DNA of 64,000 nt from Actinomadura barringtoniae (GCF_017573505.1 NZ_JAGEOJ010000009.1:248001-312000); one strand, 5' to 3'. Shown: positions 17,080 to 27,079, counted from the stretch's first letter. Made by a program: numbers and translations. Notes: a model not told the origin generated them from the sequence alone.

Positions 17080-18075
17080 TCAGAAGATCATCGGGTCGAT
17101 CGCGACCGCGGTGAACAGCAACGCCAGATACACGTTCGAGAGGTGGAAGAAGCGCATCGGGCGCAGGTGCACCCCGGTGACCCCGGCGCGCACCGCCCGC
17201 AGCAGCCTGTGCCCCTCGAGCAGGAACACCGCGCCGAGCACGACCGCGACCGCGCCGTACACCGGCCCCATCCCGGCCACCGGCCACAGGACCAGCGAGC
17301 AGGCGACGGTGGCCCAGGTGTAGATCAGGCTCTCCACGACCACGCGCTTCTCGGTCGCGACCACCGGCAGCATCGGCACGTTGGCGACCGCGTAGTCCTC
17401 GCGGTAGCGCATGGCCAGCGTCCAGGTGTGGGGCGGCGTCCAGAGGAACACCACGCCGAACATCACGAACGGGGTCACCGACAGGCTGTGGGTGATCGCG
17501 GCCCAGCCGATCAGCACCGGCATGCAGCCCGCGATGCCGCCCCAGACGACGTTCTGCGAGGTCCGCCGCTTCAGCAGCAGCGAGTAGACGAAGATGTAGA
17601 ACAGGATCGCGAAGGCCGACAGGGCCGCCGCGAAGGCGTTCACCGCGAGGGCGAAGCCCACCGTGGACGCGACCGCGAGCGTGATGCCGAACACCAGCGC
17701 CTCGGCCGGCGAGACCTGCGCGCGGGCCAGCGGGCGGCGGCGGGTGCGGCGCATCTTGGCGTCGATGTCGCGGTCGATGTAGCAGTTGATCGCGTTGGCG
17801 GCGCCCGCCGACATCGTGCCGAAGGCCAGCGTCCACAGCGCGGTGCCGAGCGGCGGTGCGCCCCCCGCGGCCAGGAACATCGCCGGCAGCGTCGTGATCA
17901 GGAGCAGCTCGATGACGCGCGGCTTGGTCAGCGCGACGTACGCGCGCACCAGCGCGGTCAGCGGGCGGCGTCCGGCCGCCTGCTCCGGCTGCGCCGGGAG
18001 GGCGGCCGGAATCTCATCGGCGAGATCGACGCCGGGCTTGTTACTGAGCACCGTCACAATCGGGTCCACGTCCAA
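17080..18075 (-). CDS. ctaB: Protoheme IX farnesyltransferase (heme O synthase)
   Basis: UbiA-family prenyltransferase that adds a farnesyl group to heme B, giving heme O for CtaA. The first Asp-rich motif is NCYIDRDIDAKMRRTRRRPL and the second lies around AMRYREDYAVANVPML; nine hydrophobic segments span the rest. The predicted TTG start has no clear ribosome-binding site, and GTG codons six and eighteen bases downstream are equally plausible, so the first few residues are uncertain. It is divergent from the tkt operon, an arrangement widely conserved in actinomycetes (ctaB next to tkt-tal-zwf-opcA). Confidence 0.93.
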   Translation of the reverse strand: MDVDPIVTVLSNKPGVDLADEIPAALPAQPEQAAGRRPLTALVRAYVALTKPRVIELLLITTLPAMFLAAGGAPPLGTALWTLAFGTMSAGAANAINCYIDRDIDAKMRRTRRRPLARAQVSPAEALVFGITLAVASTVGFALAVNAFAAALSAFAILFYIFVYSLLLKRRTSQNVVWGGIAGCMPVLIGWAAITHSLSVTPFVMFGVVFLWTPPHTWTLAMRYREDYAVANVPMLPVVATEKRVVVESLIYTWATVACSLVLWPVAGMGPVYGAVAVVLGAVFLLEGHRLLRAVRAGVTGVHLRPMRFFHLSNVYLALLFTAVAIDPMIF

Positions 18076-18644
18076 CTAGGCATGAGAAGATCACGCACGC
18101 GACCGCGCACGGACCGGGCGGTGCCCCCCGGCATCGGAACAGCGCCCCGATCAGGACCGCACCTTCGGCTTGTCAACCGCGCAATCACTGTAGTCCGCCC
18201 CCTCCCAGGGTCGAGCACCGGGGCACCGGACGCGCCGTATCTCCTTGTGAACGGGCCGGGACCGGCGTGCCGCGACGCGCCTCCGGGTGGCCTTCCGCTC
18301 CCCCGCGAGTTCACTCCGCCGGGGGGTTAGCCAGAGAAACGATCGGGCAAGGGTCGTTTTGGGTGGCATAGGGCGCACACGCCCGCCGTTCACCCTGACG
18401 TCAATAGGTGCGGCCCGCCGGTTCGATAGGCTCGAAGGGCAAGGCGTGATCTCCATCGGGGCGCCGCGAGTGCCCGCTCCGTGGTGAAGATCGCCGGGGC
18501 GGCCGCGCGTGCCGTCCGGGGGGGAAGATCCACGGGGGTGATCTTGTTCCTACGGAAACAGGCGGCCGCGCCGTTGCGTACTGACATTGCGATTGAGCTG
18601 TGGCCCTTTGCCGGCACAGCGTTTCGAAGGGAGCCGGGCGTTCC
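18076..18644. other. Long intergenic region between ctaB and tkt
   Basis: About 570 bp without a convincing gene. Short frames here have no ribosome-binding site or family resemblance. It must carry the divergent promoters of ctaB and of the pentose-phosphate operon, and leaves room for a long tkt leader. I see no riboswitch, tRNA or clear terminator, and no unambiguous -35/-10 pair. Confidence 0.5.
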
Positions 18645-20771
18645 GTGAGTGGGGACAACAGCACGTTTGAGTGGACCGACCTGGACAAGAAGAGCGTGGA
18701 CGTGGTCCGCGCCCTGGCCATGGACGCGGTGGAGGAGTGCGGCTCGGGGCACCCGGGCACGGCGATGAGCCTCGCGCCCGCGGCGTTCCTGCTGTTCCAG
18801 CGGTTCCTGCGCCACGACCCGACGGACCCGAACTGGGCCGGCCGGGACCGGTTCGTGCTCTCCTGCGGGCACTCGAGCCTGACCCTCTACATCCAGCTCT
18901 ACCTGTCGGGATACCCGCTGGCGCTGGACGACCTGAAGAAGCTGCGCAAGTGGGGCAGCCTCACCCCGGGCCACCCCGAGCACGGGCACACCGCGGGCGT
19001 CGAGACGACCACCGGGCCGCTCGGCCAGGGCATCGCCAACGCCGTCGGCATGGCGATGGCGGCGCGCCGCGAGCGGGGCCTGTACGACCCGGACGCCGCG
19101 CCCGGCCAGTCCCCCTTCGACCACACCGTCTGGGCGTTCTGCTCCGACGGCGACATCGAGGAGGGCATCAGCCACGAGGCCAGCTCCCTGGCCGCCCACC
19201 AGCGCCTGGGCAACCTCATCCTGATGTACGACGACAACCACATCTCGATCGAGGACGACACCGCGATCGCGCTGTCGGAGGACGTGCGGGCCCGCTACGA
19301 GGCCTACGGCTGGGACGTCCACCACGTCGACTGGACCGTGAACGGCGACTACGAGGAGAACGTCGGCAGGCTCGCCGAGGCGTTCGCCGCCGCCAAGGCC
19401 GAGACCGCGCGGCCCTCGTTCATCGCGCTGCGCACCATCATCGGCTGGCCCGCGCCCAACAAGAAGAACACCGGCAAGATCCACGGCTCCGCGATGGGGG
19501 CCGAGGAGATCGCCGCCACCAAGCGCATCATGGGCCAGAACCCCGAGAAGTCCTTCAACGTTCCTGACGAAGTGCTCGCGCACGCCCGCGAGGTCTCCGA
19601 CCGCGGCCGCGCCCTGCACGCCGAGTGGAACACCGGCTACGAGGCCTGGCGTTCGGCCAACCCCGACCGCGCCGCCGAGTTCGACCGGATCTCCAAGCGA
19701 GAGCTGCCCGCGGGCTGGACCGACAAGCTGCCCGTCTTCGAGGCGGGCAAGGACCTGGCGACCCGCGCGGCCTCCGGTGAGGTCCTCACCGCGCTGGCCC
19801 CGGTGCTGCCGGAGCTGTGGGGCGGCTCGGCCGACCTGGCCGAGAGCAACAACACCACGATGAAGGGCGAGCCGTCCTTCATCCCCGAGGAGTTCCAGAC
19901 CAAGGAGTTCCCGGGCCACCGCTACGGCCGCACGCTGCACTTCGGCGTCCGCGAGCACGCGATGGGCGCGATCATGAACGGCATCGCCCTGCACGGCGGC
20001 ACCCGCCCCTACGGCGGCACGTTCCTGATCTTCAGCGACTACATGCGCCCGGCGGTCCGCCTGGCCGCGCTGATGAAGCTGCCGGTCACCTACGTCTGGA
20101 CGCACGACTCGATCGGCCTGGGCGAGGACGGCCCGACCCACCAGCCGGTCGAGCACCTGTGGGCGCTGCGCGCGATCCCGGGCCTGGACGTGGTCCGGCC
20201 CGCCGACGCCAACGAGACCGCGGTCGCCTGGCGGACCGTGCTGGAGCACACCGACCGCCCGGCGGGCCTGGCCCTCACCCGGCAGAAGCTGCCGACCTAC
20301 GAGCGCGGCTCGGACTTCGCCTCGGCCGAGGGCGTCACCAAGGGCGGCTACGTCCTCGTGGACGCCTCCGGCGGGCAGCCGAAGGTCATCCTGATCGCGA
20401 CCGGCAGCGAGGTGCAGCTCGCGGTGCAGGCGCGCGAGACGCTCGAGGCCGAGGGCACCCCGACCCGTGTGGTGTCGATGCCGTGCGTCGAGTGGTTCGA
20501 CGCGCAGGACGAGGCCTACAAGCAGGAGGTCCTGCCGCACGCGGTCCGCGCGCGGGTCTCGGTCGAGGCGGGCGTCGCGCTCGGCTGGCGCACCTACGTC
20601 GGCGAGGCCGGCGAGTCGATCAGCCTCGAGCACTTCGGCGCCTCCGCCGACTACAAGACGCTCTTCGAGCAGTTCGGCATCACCGCGGAGCGGGTCGTCG
20701 CCGCCGCCAAGTCGAGCCTGATCAAGGCCGGACCGAACGACGAGGGCCGCGGCTCCACCACCGGCAACTGA
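18645..20771 (+). CDS. tkt: Transketolase
   Basis: Thiamine-diphosphate enzyme transferring two-carbon units between pentose-phosphate sugars (708 aa, normal length). Landmarks: the N-terminal substrate His in SGHPGTAMSLAPAAF, HGHTAGVETTTGPLGQGIANAVGMA, the ThDP/metal site CSDGDIEEGISHEA...DDNHISIEDDT, and the pyrimidine-binding segment FGVREHAMGAIMNGIALHGG with the catalytic Glu. The substrate loop THDSIGLGEDGPTHQPVEHL is intact. The GTG start gives MSGDNSTFEW; an upstream in-frame start would add 15 unconserved residues. First gene of the operon tkt-tal-pgi-(two pgi-like)-zwf-opcA-pgl. Confidence 0.96.
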   Translation: MSGDNSTFEWTDLDKKSVDVVRALAMDAVEECGSGHPGTAMSLAPAAFLLFQRFLRHDPTDPNWAGRDRFVLSCGHSSLTLYIQLYLSGYPLALDDLKKLRKWGSLTPGHPEHGHTAGVETTTGPLGQGIANAVGMAMAARRERGLYDPDAAPGQSPFDHTVWAFCSDGDIEEGISHEASSLAAHQRLGNLILMYDDNHISIEDDTAIALSEDVRARYEAYGWDVHHVDWTVNGDYEENVGRLAEAFAAAKAETARPSFIALRTIIGWPAPNKKNTGKIHGSAMGAEEIAATKRIMGQNPEKSFNVPDEVLAHAREVSDRGRALHAEWNTGYEAWRSANPDRAAEFDRISKRELPAGWTDKLPVFEAGKDLATRAASGEVLTALAPVLPELWGGSADLAESNNTTMKGEPSFIPEEFQTKEFPGHRYGRTLHFGVREHAMGAIMNGIALHGGTRPYGGTFLIFSDYMRPAVRLAALMKLPVTYVWTHDSIGLGEDGPTHQPVEHLWALRAIPGLDVVRPADANETAVAWRTVLEHTDRPAGLALTRQKLPTYERGSDFASAEGVTKGGYVLVDASGGQPKVILIATGSEVQLAVQARETLEAEGTPTRVVSMPCVEWFDAQDEAYKQEVLPHAVRARVSVEAGVALGWRTYVGEAGESISLEHFGASADYKTLFEQFGITAERVVAAAKSSLIKAGPNDEGRGSTTGN

Positions 20772-20806
20772 CGACGAGCCCGCGAAGAGGCCAGAGGAGA
20801 AAAACG

Positions 20807-21922
20807 ATGAGTGACAACCTGAAGAGGCTCTCCGACGAGGGCGTGTCGATCTGGCTCGACGACATCAGCCGCGAGCGGCTGCGGACCGGCAACCTGGAGC
20901 AGCTGGTCAAGGACAAGAACGTGGTGGGCGTGACGTCCAACCCCACGATCTTCGCCAAGGCGCTCAGCAAGGGCGACGCCTACGACGACCAGGTCCGCGA
21001 CCTGGCGCTGCGCGGCGTGACGGTGGAGGAGGCCTCCCGGGCCATCACCACCTACGACATCCGCTGGGGCTGCGACGTGCTGCGGCCGGTGTTCGACCGC
21101 ACCGACGGCCTGGACGGCAAGGTGTCGATCGAGGTGGACCCGCGGCTGGCCCGCGACGAGGGCAAGACCGTCGCCGAGGCCAAGGCGCTGTGGTGGATGG
21201 TGGACCGGCCCAACCTGTTCATCAAGATCCCGGCGACCGAGCAGGGCATCCCGGCGATCGCCTCGACGCTGGCCGAGGGCATCAGCGTGAACGTGACGCT
21301 GATCTTTTCGCTGGAGCGCTACGGCAAGGTCATCGACGCGTTCTTCGAGGGCCTGGAGCGGGCCCGCCAGAACGGCCACGACGTGTCCAAGATCGCGTCG
21401 GTGGCGTCGTTCTTCGTCAGCCGGGTCGACACCGAGATCGACAAGCGGCTCGACAAGATCGGCTCGGACGAGGCCAAGGCGCTGCGGTCCAAGGCCGGCG
21501 TCGCCAACGCCCGGCTCGCGTACGCGCTGTACGAGGAGAAGTTCGGCACCGACCGCTGGAAGGCGCTCAAGGACGCCGGGGCCCGTCCCCAGCGCCCGCT
21601 GTGGGCCTCCACCGGCGTCAAGGACCCGAACCTGCCGCCGACCCTGTACGTCGACGAGCTGATCGCGCCCGGAACGGTCAACACCATGCCGGAGGGGACG
21701 CTGGACGCCGAGGCGGAGAAGGGCGACCCGCAGGGCGACGCGGTCACCCCGAACTACGGCGACGCGCGCGCCCACATGGAGGCCCTCAAGAACGTCGGCG
21801 TCGACTACGACGACGTCGTGAAGGTCCTCGAGGACGAGGGCGTGGACAAGTTCGAGGTCTCCTGGAACGAGATGCTCGGCACCATCCAGCGCGAGCTCGA
21901 GGCCAAGGGGGCCAACGCGTGA
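20807..21922 (+). CDS. tal: Transaldolase
   Basis: Class I aldolase-fold enzyme that moves a dihydroxyacetone unit from sedoheptulose-7-phosphate to glyceraldehyde-3-phosphate (371 aa). The Schiff-base lysine lies in LFIKIPATEQG; SNPTIFAKAL, NVTLIFSLERYGKVI and SVASFFVSRVDTEID are typical of the actinobacterial subtype. The ATG has an AGAGGAG Shine-Dalgarno and follows tkt by 35 bp. Its stop overlaps the pgi GTG start, so tal and pgi are translationally coupled. Confidence 0.96.
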   Translation: MSDNLKRLSDEGVSIWLDDISRERLRTGNLEQLVKDKNVVGVTSNPTIFAKALSKGDAYDDQVRDLALRGVTVEEASRAITTYDIRWGCDVLRPVFDRTDGLDGKVSIEVDPRLARDEGKTVAEAKALWWMVDRPNLFIKIPATEQGIPAIASTLAEGISVNVTLIFSLERYGKVIDAFFEGLERARQNGHDVSKIASVASFFVSRVDTEIDKRLDKIGSDEAKALRSKAGVANARLAYALYEEKFGTDRWKALKDAGARPQRPLWASTGVKDPNLPPTLYVDELIAPGTVNTMPEGTLDAEAEKGDPQGDAVTPNYGDARAHMEALKNVGVDYDDVVKVLEDEGVDKFEVSWNEMLGTIQRELEAKGANA

Positions 21923-23583
21923 CATCGGTGGTGACCGCAGGCGGAGTGTCGGTCACCATCCGGGGTGTGGTCGTCGATGAGAGCGAGACGGTCCTGGACC
22001 GTCTCGCCTCCGACGGCGTACCGGGCTCCCTGATGGCCAAGAACGCCAATCTGTGGGGCCCGGACGCCTCGTCCGAGGCGCGCCGGCGCCTGGGCTGGCT
22101 CGACCTGCCCGAGGCCTCGCGCCCGCTGCTCGGCCGGCTGGCCGAGCTCGCGGGCGAGGCGCGGGGCGCCGGCCTTGACCATGTCGTGCTCGCGGGCATG
22201 GGCGGCTCGTCGCTGGCCGCCGAGGTCATCGCCCGTACGGCGGGCGCCGAGCTGACCGTTCTGGACACCACCGACCCGCACCAGGTCGCGGCCGCCGTGG
22301 CCGACCGGCTGGAGCGCACGGTCGTCGTGGTGTCCAGCAAGAGCGGCGGCACCGCCGAGACCGACGCGGTCCGGCGGATCTACGAGAGCGCGTTCCGCGA
22401 GGCGGGCATCGGGGACGAGGAGCTGAAGCGCCGCTTCGTCGTCGTCACCGACCCCGGCTCGCCGCTGGCGGCCCTGGCGGAGGAGGCCGGCTACCGGCTG
22501 GTCCTCGCCGACCCCGACCTCGGCGGCCGGTTCAGCGCCCTCGGCGCCTTCGGCCTGGTGCCGGCCGCGCTGGCGGGCGTGGACGTGGCGCAGCTGCTGG
22601 ACGACGCCGCCCGGCTCGTTCCGGTGCTCCGCCAGCCCTACGACAACCCGGGCCTGGCGCTCGGGGCCGTCCTCGGCGGTTCGGCGATCAGCGGGCGCGA
22701 CAAGCTGGTGATCGCCGACCACGGCTCGGGGCTGGTGGGCTTCGGCGCGTGGGCCGAGCACCTGGTCGCCGAGTCGACGGGCAAGGACGGCAAGGGCCTG
22801 CTGCCGGTCGTGGTCGACTCGGTGGACGACCCGGGCTTCACGCTCACCGACGACGTCCGGCGGGTCGTCCTCGGCGCACGGCCGGACCAGCCCGGACCGG
22901 CGCGCGAGGCGGGCCTGACCGTGACCGGGCCGCTCGGCGCGCAGTTCCTGCTCTGGGAGTACGCCGTCGCCGTGGCGGGCCGGGTGCTGGGGGTCAACCC
23001 GTTCGACCAGCCGAACGTGCAGGAGTCCAAGGACAACACCGCGGCCCTGCTGCGTGTGGAGGAGGGCGGCGCTCCGACGGTCATCCACACCGCTCCGGTG
23101 ATGGTGTCGGGGGTCGTCGAGGTGCACGGGCCCGACAGCCTGCTGAAGGACGCCAAGGACCTGCGGGGCGCCCTGGAGGCGATTCTGGAGGCCGCCCCCG
23201 AGCGCGGTTACCTGGCGGTCATGGCCTACCTGGACCGTGCCGGGGACGCCGATCTCGCTGAGGTGCGGCCCCTGCTGGCCAGGCTGGGCGGCAAGGTGCG
23301 CAAGAACCCGGTCGCGGTCACCTTCGGCTGGGGCCCGAGGTTCCTGCACTCGACCGGCCAGTACCACAAGGGCGGGCCGGAGAAGGGCGCGTTCGTCCAG
23401 GTCACCGGGGTGGTGGACAAGGACGTCCCGGTTCCGGGCAGGCCCTACACGCTCGGCCAGCTCGAGCTCGCCCAGGCCTTCGGTGACCTGCGGGTGCTGC
23501 GTTCGCGCGGCCGCCCGGTCATCCGGCTCCACTTGCGGGACCGGGCCGAGGGCGTCGCCCAGTTGCGCGCCGCCCTCACCTGA
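21919..23583 (+). CDS. pgi: Glucose-6-phosphate isomerase, catalytic copy
   Basis: Interconverts glucose-6-phosphate and fructose-6-phosphate, linking glycolysis and the pentose-phosphate shunt. At 554 residues it keeps the signatures of an active enzyme: the SIS-domain loop AGMGGSSLAAEV, the phosphate-binding VSSKSGGTAETDA, the catalytic Glu region LVAESTGKDGKG, the end motif LLWEYAVAVAGRVLGVNPFDQPNVQESK, and the histidine segment LHSTGQYHKGGP. The GTG start overlaps tal (GTGA). It is the first of three consecutive PGI-like genes and the only one with all motifs intact. Confidence 0.94.
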   Translation: MTSVVTAGGVSVTIRGVVVDESETVLDRLASDGVPGSLMAKNANLWGPDASSEARRRLGWLDLPEASRPLLGRLAELAGEARGAGLDHVVLAGMGGSSLAAEVIARTAGAELTVLDTTDPHQVAAAVADRLERTVVVVSSKSGGTAETDAVRRIYESAFREAGIGDEELKRRFVVVTDPGSPLAALAEEAGYRLVLADPDLGGRFSALGAFGLVPAALAGVDVAQLLDDAARLVPVLRQPYDNPGLALGAVLGGSAISGRDKLVIADHGSGLVGFGAWAEHLVAESTGKDGKGLLPVVVDSVDDPGFTLTDDVRRVVLGARPDQPGPAREAGLTVTGPLGAQFLLWEYAVAVAGRVLGVNPFDQPNVQESKDNTAALLRVEEGGAPTVIHTAPVMVSGVVEVHGPDSLLKDAKDLRGALEAILEAAPERGYLAVMAYLDRAGDADLAEVRPLLARLGGKVRKNPVAVTFGWGPRFLHSTGQYHKGGPEKGAFVQVTGVVDKDVPVPGRPYTLGQLELAQAFGDLRVLRSRGRPVIRLHLRDRAEGVAQLRAALT

Positions 23584-23731
23584 CCGGCGCTCGGCGCGGG
23601 TGTGAACCCGAGCCGAACGTTTCAGTCGGAAGCGCCCCGAAACGTCCGCTCTAGCGTCCGGATTTCCCAAAGATCGATGAGTTGGTCGCGAACGCCCGTT
23701 CTCTCCTGAAACGATGGTGCCGGGAGGAACG

Positions 23732-25435
23732 GTGTCCGGATTCGACGTACTGACCCGCGGTGACGCCCTCGAGGCCGCGCTGCAGGCTCGCGACTACCTC
23801 GTGAGCTGCGGTGTGCCCGGCGCGCTCGCCGCCAAGGACCCGCGGCTGTGGGGGCGGCGCACGGTGGACCACAGCCGGCTGGGCTGGCTGGACCTGCCGT
23901 TCGCCTCCCACGGCCTGCTGAGCCAGATCGACGGCCTGGTCGCCGAGGCGCGCTACAGCGGCCTCGACCACATCGTGCTGATCGGCATAGGCGCGGAGAG
24001 CCTCGCCGCGCAGGCGATCGTCGAGGCCTACTCCCCCGCGATGGCCGGTCAGGCCGTGCCCGGCGCCCTCGGCGGCGCGGCAGGCACCGGCGGCGCGGGC
24101 GAGCGGACCGGCGAGCTCACGGTGCTGGACGGCGCCGACGCGGCGGCCCTGGACTTCGCCCTCGAACGCCTCGACCGGACGCTCGTCGTGCTGTCCAGCA
24201 AGGTCGGCGTGTCCCTGGAGGGCGACGCCTACCGGCGGATCTTCTCCGCCGCGTTCCGCGAGCGCGGGCTGTCCGAGCGGGAGATCGCCGCGCGGTTCCT
24301 GGTCATCACCGACCACGGCAGCCCGCTGCACGACTTCGCCCGCCAGTGCGGCTACCGGGTCGGCCTCACCGACCCCTACCTGCCCGGCCACTTCGGCGCG
24401 CTGTCGGCCTACGGCCTCGTGCCCGCCGTGCTGGCGGGCGCCGACGTCAACCGGATCCTGGACGAGGCCGCCTCCCTGTACCCCTCGCTGGCCAAGGAGG
24501 ACGAGAACCCGGGCCTGCTGCTCGGCGCCGTCCTCGGCGGCTGCGCCCAGCAGGGCCCCGACGGCCGGGCCCGCGACAAGGTCGTGCTGCGCGAGCCGGG
24601 CGGCCCCGGCGCGCTGAGCGCCTGGATCTCCCAGCTACTGGCCGTCGGCACCGGCAAGCACGGCCGCGGCGTGCTGGCGTTCGAGCCGCCCGGCAGCCCC
24701 GGTGAGATGCCCGACGTGCACGGCGTGGCGATCAACCCACGCGCCTCCTCGGCAGGCGACGCCGACACCGCGCTGTGGGCGCCGCTCGGCGCCCAGTTCC
24801 TGCTCTGGGAGTACGCGACGGCGGTGGCGGGCTGGCTGCTCGGCATCAACCCGTTCGAGCCCGGCGGCCCGGTCGTCCAGGACGCCGAGGACGAGGCGGC
24901 GACGATGCTCCGGGCGGCGGGCACGGGCCCGCTGCTGAGCGGGGAGCCCGCGTTCGTCGACGGCGACATCGAGATCCACGCCGACCTGTCGCACGCCCGG
25001 GGCGGCCTCGACGGCGTGCTGGACAGCCTGCTGGCCCACGTTCCGCCCACCGGCTACCTGTCGATCGTGACGTACCTGTCGGGGGACTTCTCCGGCCGTT
25101 ACCTCGCCCCGGCCCTGGCACGCCGTACGGGACGGCCCGTGACGTACGGGCCCGGCCCCGGCTACCTGCACGCGACCGGTCCGCTCCACAAGGAAGGGCC
25201 GGGCAACGGCGCGTTCCTCATCGTCACCGGTGACCCCGCGGCCGACCACCAGGTGCCCGGCCGCCCGTACACGCTGGGCAAGCTCCAGCTGGCACGGGCG
25301 CTGGCCGAGGTGCGGGCGCTGCGCAACCGCGGGCTGCCCGTCGTACGGCTCCACCTGCGCGACCCGATCTCGGGCGCCGGCCGGCTCACCGAGGCGGCCC
25401 GTTCGGCACCGGGTGCGGCCGCGGGCGCGCAGTAG
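23732..25435 (+). CDS. PGI-like paralogue 2, probably non-catalytic
   Basis: Full-length homologue (567 aa) of the preceding pgi, collinear along its whole length (GWLDLPFASHGLL, LSAYGLVPAVLAGADVNRILDEA, LLWEYATAVAGWLLGINPF, VPGRPYTLGKLQLARAL). Key positions have changed: GMGGSS has become GIGAES, the phosphate-binding SSKSGGTAET is SSKVGVSLEG, the ESTGK segment is AVGTGK, and FDQPNVQESK is FEPGGPVVQDAE. It therefore probably does not isomerise sugars. A GGGAGG site favours the GTG start over an ATG six codons upstream. A 148-bp gap precedes it, so it may have its own promoter. Possible roles: a regulatory or structural partner of Pgi, or a phosphosugar sensor. Confidence 0.85.
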   Translation: MSGFDVLTRGDALEAALQARDYLVSCGVPGALAAKDPRLWGRRTVDHSRLGWLDLPFASHGLLSQIDGLVAEARYSGLDHIVLIGIGAESLAAQAIVEAYSPAMAGQAVPGALGGAAGTGGAGERTGELTVLDGADAAALDFALERLDRTLVVLSSKVGVSLEGDAYRRIFSAAFRERGLSEREIAARFLVITDHGSPLHDFARQCGYRVGLTDPYLPGHFGALSAYGLVPAVLAGADVNRILDEAASLYPSLAKEDENPGLLLGAVLGGCAQQGPDGRARDKVVLREPGGPGALSAWISQLLAVGTGKHGRGVLAFEPPGSPGEMPDVHGVAINPRASSAGDADTALWAPLGAQFLLWEYATAVAGWLLGINPFEPGGPVVQDAEDEAATMLRAAGTGPLLSGEPAFVDGDIEIHADLSHARGGLDGVLDSLLAHVPPTGYLSIVTYLSGDFSGRYLAPALARRTGRPVTYGPGPGYLHATGPLHKEGPGNGAFLIVTGDPAADHQVPGRPYTLGKLQLARALAEVRALRNRGLPVVRLHLRDPISGAGRLTEAARSAPGAAAGAQ

Positions 25436-25447
25436 GCGGACCCGACC

Positions 25448-27079
25448 GTGACCAGCTTCACCGCGGTCGTGGCAGGGGACACGACCATCACCGCCCGGGG
25501 CGCGGTCCGGGAGTCGGCTGAACGCGTCCTCGGCCGCCTGTGGATCGACGAGGTCCCGGTGCGGCTGGCCTCTGAGGACCCGGCGCTTTTCCCGTCCGCC
25601 ACCGCTGCCGACCAGGAGGGCCGCACGCTGTGCTGGCCGGGCCAGCCCGGCCCGGCGCGTTCGGTGCTGCCCCGGCTGGCCCGGCTGCGCGGCCAGGCCC
25701 GTTCCGCAGGGCTGCGCGAGGTGGCGCTGCTCGGCAGGGGCGCACCGGCCCGCGCGGCGGCGCTCATCGCCCGCGACGCCATGGCAGGGCCGGTGACCGT
25801 GCTGGACAGCGCCGAGCCGGGCCCGCTGGTACGGCTCGGTGCCGACCGCGAACGGCTGCGCCGCACGATCGTCGTGGTCACCGGCGACGACGCGGGCACC
25901 GAGACGCTCCGGCGCGTCTTCGTCCGGATGTTCCAGGACCTGGACCTGTCGCCGGGCGAGGTCGCCGCCCGGTTCGTCACCGTTTCCGACCCCGGCTCGA
26001 TGCCCGCCCGGCGGGCCGCCGAGGAGGGCCGTCCCGTCGTCGAGGCGCCCGCCCGCACGGTGTTCGGGGCGCTGTCGCCCTACTCGCTGGTGCCCGCCGC
26101 CATGGCCGGAGTGGACGTGGGCAAGCTGCTGGACAAGGCCGCCGCCGCGCTCCCCTCGCTCACCCGGCCCGAGAACAACCCGGGCCTGGTGCTCGGCGCG
26201 ATCCTCGGCGGGGCCGTCCGCAGCGGCCGCGGCACGGTCGTGCTGGGCGCCTATCCGGCGGCGGTGCCGGGCCTGGCCGACTGGATCTCCACCCTGCTCG
26301 TTCAGGCCTCGGGCGGCCGCCTGCTGCCGCTCGTCCAGCACGGCGGGCTCCCCGTCCAGCCCGCCGACGACGTCTTCCTGGTCACCCTGGACGGCAGGCC
26401 GCAGCAGGACGACGCCACCGTCAGCGCGCCGCTGCCCGCCCAGCTGGTCGTCTGGGAGTACGCCGCCGCCGTCGCGGCCCACCTGCTGGGCGCCGATCCG
26501 CTGCGCCCCGACCCGTTCCACCTCGGCCCACCGCGGATCGGGGCCGCGAGCCCCGATCTCACCGGTGCCGAGGACGCCTCCGGCCCCGCCGTGCTGACCG
26601 AGGGCGAGCCCGGACGGGCCGTCGAGGTCCACACCGGCGACCCCGACCTCGCCCGCGCCACCGACCTGCCGGGAGTCCTGGCCGCAGTTGCCGAAGCCGC
26701 GGCCGACGACGGCCACCTGGCGATCGTCGCCCACCTGGACCCCGACCGCACCCGCGGCCAGGGCACCCAGGTCGGGCGGCTGGCCGCGCTGCTGGCGGCC
26801 CGCTGTGCCCGCCCCGTGACGATCAACTGGGGTTGCCGTTACCCGGCGATCGGGAATGATCGTCGGGAGAGGGGCGTATATCTGATGCTGACCGGGAACG
26901 TCGTCCACGACGTGCCGGTTCCCGACCGGCACTACCGGCTCAGCCGGCTCCAGATCGCGCAGGCCCTCGGTGAGGCGCGCGCGGCCCGGACCGGTGGCCG
27001 CCCGGTGGTCCGGTTGCATCTGCAAAATCGCCGGGCGGGGCTCGCCCGGCTGCTCGAATCCGCGCGAGGAGAGGCATGA
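25448..27079 (+). CDS. PGI-like paralogue 3, highly diverged and probably non-catalytic
   Basis: Third homologue in the array (543 aa), 12 bp after the second. Its relation to PGI is still clear from the middle and end (LSPYSLVPAAMAGVDVGKLLDKA, NNPGLVLGAILGGAV, VVWEYAAAVAAHLLG, HYRLSRLQIAQALGEARA). The SIS-domain loops are gone: GMGGSS is LGRGAP, SSKSGGTAET is VTGDDAGTET, the ESTGK site reads VQASGG, and the STGQYHKGG histidine segment is lost. An open frame of this length with normal codon use suggests selection for a non-enzymatic role rather than decay. Located directly before zwf. Confidence 0.8.
   Translation: MTSFTAVVAGDTTITARGAVRESAERVLGRLWIDEVPVRLASEDPALFPSATAADQEGRTLCWPGQPGPARSVLPRLARLRGQARSAGLREVALLGRGAPARAAALIARDAMAGPVTVLDSAEPGPLVRLGADRERLRRTIVVVTGDDAGTETLRRVFVRMFQDLDLSPGEVAARFVTVSDPGSMPARRAAEEGRPVVEAPARTVFGALSPYSLVPAAMAGVDVGKLLDKAAAALPSLTRPENNPGLVLGAILGGAVRSGRGTVVLGAYPAAVPGLADWISTLLVQASGGRLLPLVQHGGLPVQPADDVFLVTLDGRPQQDDATVSAPLPAQLVVWEYAAAVAAHLLGADPLRPDPFHLGPPRIGAASPDLTGAEDASGPAVLTEGEPGRAVEVHTGDPDLARATDLPGVLAAVAEAAADDGHLAIVAHLDPDRTRGQGTQVGRLAALLAARCARPVTINWGCRYPAIGNDRRERGVYLMLTGNVVHDVPVPDRHYRLSRLQIAQALGEARAARTGGRPVVRLHLQNRRAGLARLLESARGEA

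Noticed and set aside
18390..20633. 747-codon minus-strand frame opposite transketolase
   Set aside because: Shadow of tkt; no domain, low-complexity Arg/Gly/Val composition.
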